A stretch of DNA of 64,000 bases, taken from assembly GCA_026873275.1 (NCBI GenBank), contig JANTUC010000001.1:1488001-1552000 (forward strand). The letters are read 5' to 3'. The DNA comes from Pseudopithomyces maydicus. Lineage: Eukaryota; Ascomycota; Dothideomycetes; Pleosporales; Didymosphaeriaceae. The notes under the pieces were generated by a model. That model was not told where the DNA came from, made no database searches, and saw only the letters and a list, made by a program, of their open reading frames with translations. The translations under genes and the position numbers were made by a program. How positions within the stretch are numbered: position 1 is the stretch's first letter; every line of letters begins with the position of its first letter. This document shows, in pieces, positions 57,886 to 64,000 of this stretch.

Positions 57886-59120
57886 TGTAGCTTGCAACGT
57901 CTACACCAAAAAGGTAGGAGGACACGGGATCACGGGGACAGTGGAAAGCCCCTGAGGAGATGTACGTGTTGAGGTGCGTTGGGAGGCTGTGGCAGAGTTT
58001 CGAATGTCGAGCTGCGTTTCAAGCGCAGGGAAGCCGCAGTCCTTGGCAGCGGTCCCTGGTCGACGCTTCTGTTAAACGAACCACCCCTCCACCTCCACCT
58101 CCACCACACAAGCGGACCACATCGAATACCCTCCGCTAATGCACGAGTCCACCCAGCCTAGCCAGTACGCTAAGCTATTTGCTGTATATTTTGCAGGTGT
58201 TTGATTCTGCGGCATCTTCCAGCCTTGTCGTGGTTTCTGTGGAAACGGCCCAGTCCAGTCCAGTCCGGTGCGGAAGCAAGCTTCCATTTCGCGCGTCATC
58301 AAAATATTACTTGCATAACATTGCAACTATCAAGACATGGTAAAGCTTCAAGCAAGTTTTTATGTGGCTATGGATTTGTTATGATCGTGGGGATGTGAAA
58401 AAATACCGAGGGAATCAAACCAGCTTTTTCGAACCGAATGGCACTGCCACCGCAATAGTTTCTCTTTCGATCGGAGCTCATTCTTTCCCCGAATACCATC
58501 TAAACTAGAATCGGAATGATGGCCAAGGAAGCTCTTCACCCTCTGTGTCACACCCACCCTAGCAATGCTTTTTCGTGACTTTTGCTTGAGGATGAAAATT
58601 GATCCAGTTTGCAGTCTTGTACTGAAAGGCCATGTTTACTTCGCCCAACCCCGTGCATGGGCCTATATCCGTAAATACAGCGACAACGCTAATCTTCAGA
58701 GTTCACAGCCTGGCTATCCGACCATTTTCGTTTACAGCTTTGCCTGCGATGAGAACAATCAGACAGTATCTCCACTGGCTTAGGTTTACTACATGTCCCA
58801 CCGTCTTGCAGCAGCAATCGATTTCTTCATGGCCACTGTCCAAAGGAATATAGGAACAAATCTTCAATAGCAATAGAGTACTCCCTCCCCAAAGTATTAA
58901 ATATGTCCAATTATGTGCGGCAATAGTTAACAACAGCCAATCACGAGCCCTCCCCGCTTTGTTCCCGCTCTATAACCGAGCCGAGCGAACCTCGGCCCGT
59001 ACCCCATAGCTTAGCTGTCAACCCGCACTCGCGGAGAAGCACGCCCGCATCGCATTGCTTCATTAGGATATTCTTCCCAAAGCTCCCCTTTCCCCAGACC
59101 CTTAAAAACACCCCACGAAC
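57886..59120. other. Gene-free stretch between coronin and the Pex11-like gene
   Basis: A 1.2-kb stretch between divergent ATGs holding both promoters. Short frames (58072-58326 minus, 58565-58783 plus) have no domain. I see no repeat or RNA gene. Confidence 0.4.
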
Positions 59121-60153
59121 ATGTCGGACAAGATCCCGGAGCAGGCCGTCCAGGCCGCCGACAAGGCAGTCGAGCAGGCGAAGAAGGCCACCGAGACGGT
59201 CAAGAAGGAAGTCGCGGAAGGCACGCGGAGAGGAGAAGGGGGCGTAGTAAAGGGTGTTAAGAACATAGATCGGTTCATTCTGCGATTGAACAAGTACGTT
59301 ATCATGTTCTCAAAACCAAAGACCTATTCATCGAATCGAGAAACTAACCGCGCCCTATCTCAGACTTCTAGCCACCCCCGGCGGCCTCTCCGCCTTCCTC
59401 TCCACCTCAAACTACATCCTCTATGTCCTCGCCTACCTCCAACCCCACACGCCCTCCCTCTCCGCCCTCTACGCACGCCTCCTCTCCCTCCTCTCCACCA
59501 CAAAGACCTCCCCCTCGTCCTCGTCAAGGACCCCACCGCCATCCCCCCGTCGCCGCCCTCGCCCAGCTCCTCTCAAAATGCAGAACCACCCTCCGCCTCC
59601 TCGGCACCCTCCCCTCTATGCCTGGCTTCGCAGCCTAGCCGCGGGTCCCAAGCCCGGAAGCGACGCCGTCCTACACCGCATCGCCCTCGCGCAGGCATCT
59701 TCATACTTCACATACCAGATCCTGGAGAACATCTGCGTGCTTGCGGACCACGGGGTTGTGTCGCAGTCGTTCATCGCGACGTTGAATCGTTCGTCGAGGG
59801 CGAAGACTGGAGGTGAGGGGACGGCGAGGCTGTACGGGATTGCGTATCGGTTTTGGCTGGCGGGTGTGTCGTGCGATTTCTTGAGGTTGGCGCGAGAGGC
59901 GCAGAATCTGAAGGCGAAGAGGGCGGGAAGGACATATGAGGAGAAAGCTGTGGCGGGGGTGCGCGAGGAGGATGACAGGGAGGATAGGAGGTGGTGGATG
60001 GATGCGGTGATCGCGGGGGCGTGGTTCCCCATGGCTTTACATTTCAGCGGTGTTACGGGCGGCGTTCCGGGTTGGAATGTGGGGTGGATGGGAGTTTGTG
60101 GGTTGTTGGCTGGAGGGGAGAGAATGAGGGGGTTGTGGAGGGCTACGGCATAA
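59121..60153 (+). CDS. Pex11-like peroxisomal membrane protein, three apparent one-base deletions
   Basis: Exons 59121..59293 and 59364..60153, intron 59294..59363 (70 nt, GTACGT...TCAG), about 321 aa. Frame changes at A3 59502-59504, C6 59543-59548 and C4 59611-59614 add up to one full codon, so the frame before and after is the same. With the three bases the segment reads DLPLVLVKDPT, then ALAQLLSKCRTTLRLLG, then LYAWLRSLAAGPKPGSD, matching the Pex11C-type core; as sequenced, it is an open but Pro/Arg-rich nonsense stretch. The N-terminus is a charged amphipathic segment, and the C-terminus has hydrophobic stretches (WWMDAVIAGAWFPMALHF). Pex11 proteins elongate and divide peroxisomes; the assignment to a particular paralogue is inference. 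Confidence 0.82.
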
Positions 60154-60736
60154 GTTGCGTGGATGCAGAAAGAGGATGCTTTTTTTGTGGTACAGATGCT
60201 TCAACGATCGGGACATGTCAGAGGGAATTTGAGAGCCAGTGGTGGAAGCACAATTTCCTTTCATGATGTATCTAAAATACACTACATTCGCCCCATGTGT
60301 CGGATATGATTGCTTTTAGTTAATAACAGTGCTTGTGGTGTTCCCTGGGTCGCTGGGGCCCTCGAAAACTCCGTTGCTTGATGTTCAGCCTCGTCGGCAT
60401 GCTGAATAAGAATAGAATGAAGCGACGACCGCAACCGGTGAACCTCGTGTCTGTATGCAACGCCAATGCATTAACAAGAGGATCTATGCCTCCAGTGGTT
60501 AGTAATGGCCCGTGGTGATTGCGTGGCCATGCTTGCAGCTCTGCCTTCGGCTCGGCTTCACCGGACGGGCTGACCGGGACTGCAGATTCACAGCCTCGTC
60601 TGCTTACGATCTTGATAGTGTAAATCATGCATGCAGATCATATCCTCCAAGATCGAGTGCCAGTCTAGCTCTAATTCTATCTCTACCAAACACCAAATCA
60701 AAAGAGAGTACAAGGACAAACGGAGAAACTATCCGT
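60154..60736. other. Intergenic between convergent Pex11-like and multi-pass membrane genes
   Basis: This 583-bp stretch has no supported ORF, RNA or repeat. Confidence 0.4.
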
Positions 60737-62056
60737 TTAAAATGGGTTGAAATCTAGTTTCGTGCAGGCCCCATACTCTTTGAGCATAAGCCCCGCATGC
60801 ACCATGCCTCCAATACCAGGAACCCATAGAAGAGATGTATAAAGAAACCAATAGAGAACAGTAGACCAGTTTCCTTTCTTGCGGATCCAGCGTTCAGAAA
60901 ATCTTCGTTCCACATACTGTAAATAAAGAGGTGACACTGCGCCTGACAGAAGCCATAGCATTATCCAAACAATTCTATCTGCCCGATTGTTGTTACGTGC
61001 GAGACGCGCCTTCGATAGTCCAAGGTTGACAACGATGGGTGCAGCTACGGATAGGCAGACTAGTAACTTGTAGAATCGCGATCGAGTATCTTTGTTGTCC
61101 AAGAAATCGAAAGGTACTTTGAGTTGTTCACCGCCCGGGCTCTTGACATTCAATTTGGCGATGTATCCTCCTGCTTGCCAACCATGCCTTTTATTTGCTA
61201 TCTCGAGGTCTGGTGTCCAGATCAGGTACATGGCAGGGTATGACGGCGTCAATATGGATGCTAATATGTTAACAAGAGACATGAAGGCGTAGGGCGTGAC
61301 CGTTAGACCAAAAGAAGCTATACCGTAGCGATTCAATTGATTGTCGTTGGCTTTGTACAATGTGTATGCTCCATATGCTGCCTGTATCATACCGACCAGC
61401 AGCTGGACAATATTCCAGGTATGTGGCAGGTACAATTCCGATAGGTCTTTTGATTTTTCAGCTTTAATAGTTGCCTGTTCCCGCTTAGAAAAGGAGGTCA
61501 TCCAGCCCCATGAACTTTTCATGCGTCTCTGGTATCTGCTGCTGATAGCTTCTTTAGCTATTTCCGTCACTGGTGTGTTGGGTGGAACTTGAACTAGGTA
61601 ATAATTTTTTGTGTCTCCACAGGGTTTAAATGTGCCATATATCTCGCGATCGAGAGGAATTATCCTCGCTCGGTCACCTTTGAAAATTCGTGAGATTTCT
61701 TTATCTCGTTTTGCTCCAGGTTGTACATTCTCTTTCCGTAGTACCATACATACTGCTCCAGCCCGGATTGCTTGCTCCACCGGGTTACTAGTGCAAGTCG
61801 CGGCATGAGAGAAAATCCATCGGAGTGACCGAATGATTCCAGAAGCAGGTAGGAAAAGCGCAGCAACGGCAGTGAGAAATGATTCTCGTGGTGTAACTCC
61901 AGGAAGACTGATAAGAGTGAATACATGGGCGATATAGTTGATGAAAAAGAACACGACGTAATCCGACCACTGAGCTGGTGGGCAGATGAGATTTGGGGTC
62001 CCGTGATCCGTTGTCCCAAAGGGCACGGTGACTGTCATGTTGATCATGGGAGGCAT
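60737..62056 (-). CDS. Multi-pass membrane protein of unknown function, fungal
   Basis: Intronless, 439 aa, ATG at 62056. About seven or eight hydrophobic segments are visible, including YVVFFFINYIAHVFTLI, FLTAVAALFLPASGII, IVQLLVGMIQAAYGAYTLY, YAFMSLVNILASIL, LLVCLSVAAPIVVNLGL and VLYWFLYTSLLWVPGI. A soluble loop of about 100 residues (after VCMVLRKENVQPG) is basic. I recognise it as the kind of predicted integral membrane protein found in many Pezizomycotina, but know no assigned function. The frame is intact. It has low but even codon use and no sign of transfer. Confidence 0.75.
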   Translation of the reverse strand: MPPMINMTVTVPFGTTDHGTPNLICPPAQWSDYVVFFFINYIAHVFTLISLPGVTPRESFLTAVAALFLPASGIIRSLRWIFSHAATCTSNPVEQAIRAGAVCMVLRKENVQPGAKRDKEISRIFKGDRARIIPLDREIYGTFKPCGDTKNYYLVQVPPNTPVTEIAKEAISSRYQRRMKSSWGWMTSFSKREQATIKAEKSKDLSELYLPHTWNIVQLLVGMIQAAYGAYTLYKANDNQLNRYGIASFGLTVTPYAFMSLVNILASILTPSYPAMYLIWTPDLEIANKRHGWQAGGYIAKLNVKSPGGEQLKVPFDFLDNKDTRSRFYKLLVCLSVAAPIVVNLGLSKARLARNNNRADRIVWIMLWLLSGAVSPLYLQYVERRFSERWIRKKGNWSTVLYWFLYTSLLWVPGIGGMVHAGLMLKEYGACTKLDFNPF

Positions 62057-63231
62057 GGCGCATATGCTAAGTCTGCTTCGCGTGGGAGGTGCTAGCTATT
62101 TATCTGAAAGTTGGTGGCTGTGTGCGTGAGATTCTCTTGAATTTAACATCTTACAGAACGGTACTACTTTTACAGAAACGGATTTACAACATGTCCGAAG
62201 TTCTGCTTTTACCGATTAAGAAGACCGAAAGATTAACCTGCCTTCCGAACTTGAAATGTAATCATCTCATCTTGCAGTAGAAGACCGGATATACTACGAA
62301 CTTCCGCCACTTTGTGTCGTGTAACTTTCCTCTTTGCTATGTAAAAGCGGAAATTCTGCCTCCGTATCGTGCGTGAGGAGCCTTGCGCCACGCTCGATGC
62401 GCCTACCTAGTTCGTCAGATGATCTAATCCTTGCATTTGTGAATGCAAAAGGACCCGCAGCTTACCCAGGCCCTTCAGCCTAGTGCAGATATTGGAATTA
62501 CCAGCGAGCTCCATGCGGTAACGAACTGTGTGATTATTGTGCTTGCCGTATTTACAGGTATGCCCAAGAAATTACGTAGGCGGCTTTTCTTGTAGGCAGT
62601 AATGGATTGGAGTTTCAGAAGCAGTCCGTTTGGCCGATGAAACAATAGGTACATAGCTCTGCGCGGGCGTCGCTCAGCCTTGTGCTCGCTTGGTCTCTCA
62701 CATGCAGGACCTGTACGTAGCACGAAAACAATCATCTCTCTTAGCTGTGTTCTAAGAGCTTTTTTAAGACACTAGTTTCTTCTTAGACTATATATTCCGC
62801 ACTAGAATAACCAGGAATATTACGATGCGAAAACATGTTGTAACTTCAGTACAACATAGTTCGCTCGCTTACCGTCCACGTCTGTCTTGTGCTGATGTGA
62901 AATATTTAGTGGAAACCCGAGGTTTTTTCACGCTTTGAATGAAGACAATATGTAACCCATTTCTACGATCAAGTTCACACTTGCAGATATGTGACGAACG
63001 ATATCTACACGGGGTTGAACGTGGCCCCGAGCCCTTGTGCGCTAAAGCTGATCGGGTTAGGCAATTGCTGCAACCACGCTGACGCACCGCTCCAGGTCAT
63101 TATCTTCGCTTATCTTAAGTCACTGTGTGTCGGACTTTAATCAGGATTATAGGTCTCCTCTACATTCACAGTTTGACGATGGCACCTGAGGACAAGCACA
63201 TCTGAAAGTTGGTGTCACGCTCATGTATCAT

Positions 63232-63240
63232 GTATAAAAG
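63232..63240 (+). promoter_or_regulatory. TATA-like element
   Basis: GTATAAAAG stands about 65 bp before the ATG of the 68-codon ORF at 63303, a plausible distance for a fungal TATA promoter. Confidence 0.35.
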
Positions 63241-63302
63241 CCAGCAACCGTCTCTTCAGTGAAATGACCAAAACACTCTGAGGAGATCCTAAAGAATAAA
63301 GG

Positions 63303-63509
63303 ATGTATCCTTTCATTGAACCCCGCCGGAGCAGCTTCGATTTTGATCTGTCTCAGTTATATCGGACATTTCAGTCTCCATTAGTTGGAGATCACGTGCT
63401 GACGGCCGAGCATTATACAAGGGCAGTCTCACCTTTACATAGCGCTGCTTTTTTTGAGAGTTATCAGAGAATTGCGAAGTGGAGGCTACGAAGTGTCGGA
63501 GGTCTGTAA
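63303..63509 (+). CDS. Small ORF of unknown function (68 aa)
   Basis: Begins MYPFIEPRRSSFDFDL and ends RLRSVGGL. I do not recognise it. The only support is a TATA-like element upstream and an A-rich context (AATAAAGGATG) at the start. It could also be chance. Confidence 0.25.
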   Translation: MYPFIEPRRSSFDFDLSQLYRTFQSPLVGDHVLTAEHYTRAVSPLHSAAFFESYQRIAKWRLRSVGGL

Positions 63510-63701
63510 GCTCAGGAATGCCTAGGGCGATTCGATCGATGGGAGTTTGCTTCATCACCAGAATACCTTCTACATTGATCACAAATGTTGGCATCAATTG
63601 GGTATTTGATCGATTTACATTCATCCAAAGCCACTAACTCCTGACGCTAACCATGTCCCAATATGACTGAAGCCCTCATAAACCGCATTGTTGATGTTGT
63701 C

Positions 63702-63824
63702 CTACATGACGGTGCACCAGCAAGACTCGTCACAACCACAGCAATCGCACGACTCGCCACAGGTGGGCTTGATAGGCTTCGGCTTGATGATGGAGGTAAT
63801 CGAGGAGGTGGTGCTGCCCTTCAT
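63702..63824 (-). CDS. Metallothionein-like small cysteine-rich protein (40 aa)
   Basis: ATG at 63824 in a CACCATGA context, stop TAG at 63704..63702. The first 21 residues are Ser/Thr/Ile/Lys/Pro-rich (MKGSTTSSITSIIKPKP...), and the last 19 hold seven Cys as CGESCDCCGCDESCWC. The C-x-C, C-C and C-x3-C spacing and absence of a signal peptide resemble fungal copper metallothioneins, which buffer metal ions in the cytosol. Against this, one Trp lies between two Cys, unusual in metallothioneins. A likely 5' UTR intron (63911..63847, GTATGA, branch GCTGAC, ATAG) ends 22 nt before the ATG and supports a transcribed gene on this strand. Confidence 0.55.
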   Translation of the reverse strand: MKGSTTSSITSIIKPKPIKPTCGESCDCCGCDESCWCTVM

Positions 63825-63846
63825 GGTGATATGTGGTGGTAGGTTT

Positions 63847-63911
63847 CTATGCGAGGTACTCGTCAGCATGTACTCAATGTCGGGCTTGATGTTCGGCTGG
63901 GTCTGTCATAC
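63847..63911 (-). other. Probable 5' UTR intron of the cysteine-rich gene
   Basis: Donor TCG|GTATGA, branch ATGCTGAC and acceptor CGCATAG, 65 nt, typical size. It lies upstream of the ATG in a stretch without coding sense on this strand. Confidence 0.5.
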
Positions 63912-64000
63912 CGAGAGAAAGTCTCAGTGTGGAGTTTGTAAGAGTTGAATTGATGGCCTTTGGAGAGTAGATAGTGGTTGGTATGACTGAGAAAGATACG

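Larger units (their letters stand above)
62057..63701. other. Gene-poor 1.6-kb stretch
   Basis: The only possible gene is the small plus-strand ORF at 63303, listed separately. A minus-strand frame at 63313-63624 is its antisense. The rest shows no domain, repeat or RNA gene. Confidence 0.4.

Noticed and set aside
1..64000. CRISPR arrays, prokaryotic operons, intact transposons, rRNA genes
   Set aside because: None is visible; the window has eukaryotic gene structure throughout and no terminal inverted repeats or transposase domains were recognised.

Overview
This window is a piece of a filamentous ascomycete genome (Pezizomycotina; the mix of families and the compact 47-60 nt introns would fit a dothideomycete, but the class is inference). 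Eukaryotic gene structure is plain: GT-AG introns with CTAAC/CTGAC-like branch points, no operons, and fungal-typical families (HET, Zn2Cys6-type cluster, CTDK-I gamma, GPI wall protein, Pex11).

Layout. 0-4 kb: a class-3 lipase cut by the window edge and a DHA2-type MFS transporter. 4.3-23 kb is a conserved housekeeping block: midasin/MDN1 (4864 aa, 14.7 kb, minus), mitochondrial ribosomal protein bL12m (plus, divergent from MDN1), CTDK-I gamma subunit (minus) and pyrroline-5-carboxylate reductase (plus). 23-27.5 kb: a fungal protein-kinase-like gene (kinase A) and a steryl-acetyl-hydrolase-like esterase. 28-31.6 kb: a RING/Met-Asn-Gly-rich/RS protein. 31.6-36.7 kb: AT-richer accessory stretch with a paralogue of kinase A (kinase B) broken by one nonsense codon. 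36.7-45.6 kb: secreted PAF-acetylhydrolase-like esterase, a composite zinc-finger protein, an SDR, a Ppn2-like membrane phosphatase, and a Ras-like protein without a G3 motif. 45.8-52.3 kb: a HET protein carrying three ubiquitin-interacting motifs, an O-methyltransferase and another SDR. 53-62 kb: a four-TM protein, a GPI-anchored protein, coronin, a Pex11-like peroxin and a multi-pass membrane protein. The far right end holds a 40-codon cysteine-rich, metallothionein-like ORF.

Sequence quality matters for every reader. At least 13, probably 14, one-base deletions break otherwise intact conserved frames in ten genes, almost all inside homopolymers, and one lies in the essential MDN1. The simplest reading is systematic homopolymer under-calling, so these genes should not be called pseudogenes on this evidence. 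The stop in kinase B is different: it is a substitution (CAG to TAG) at a codon that is CAG in its paralogue, in the CpA context favoured by repeat-induced point mutation.

The most interesting architectures are the HET-UIM protein, the zinc-finger gene whose three C2HC fingers are each split by a phase-0 intron at the same codon, and the metallothionein-like ORF.
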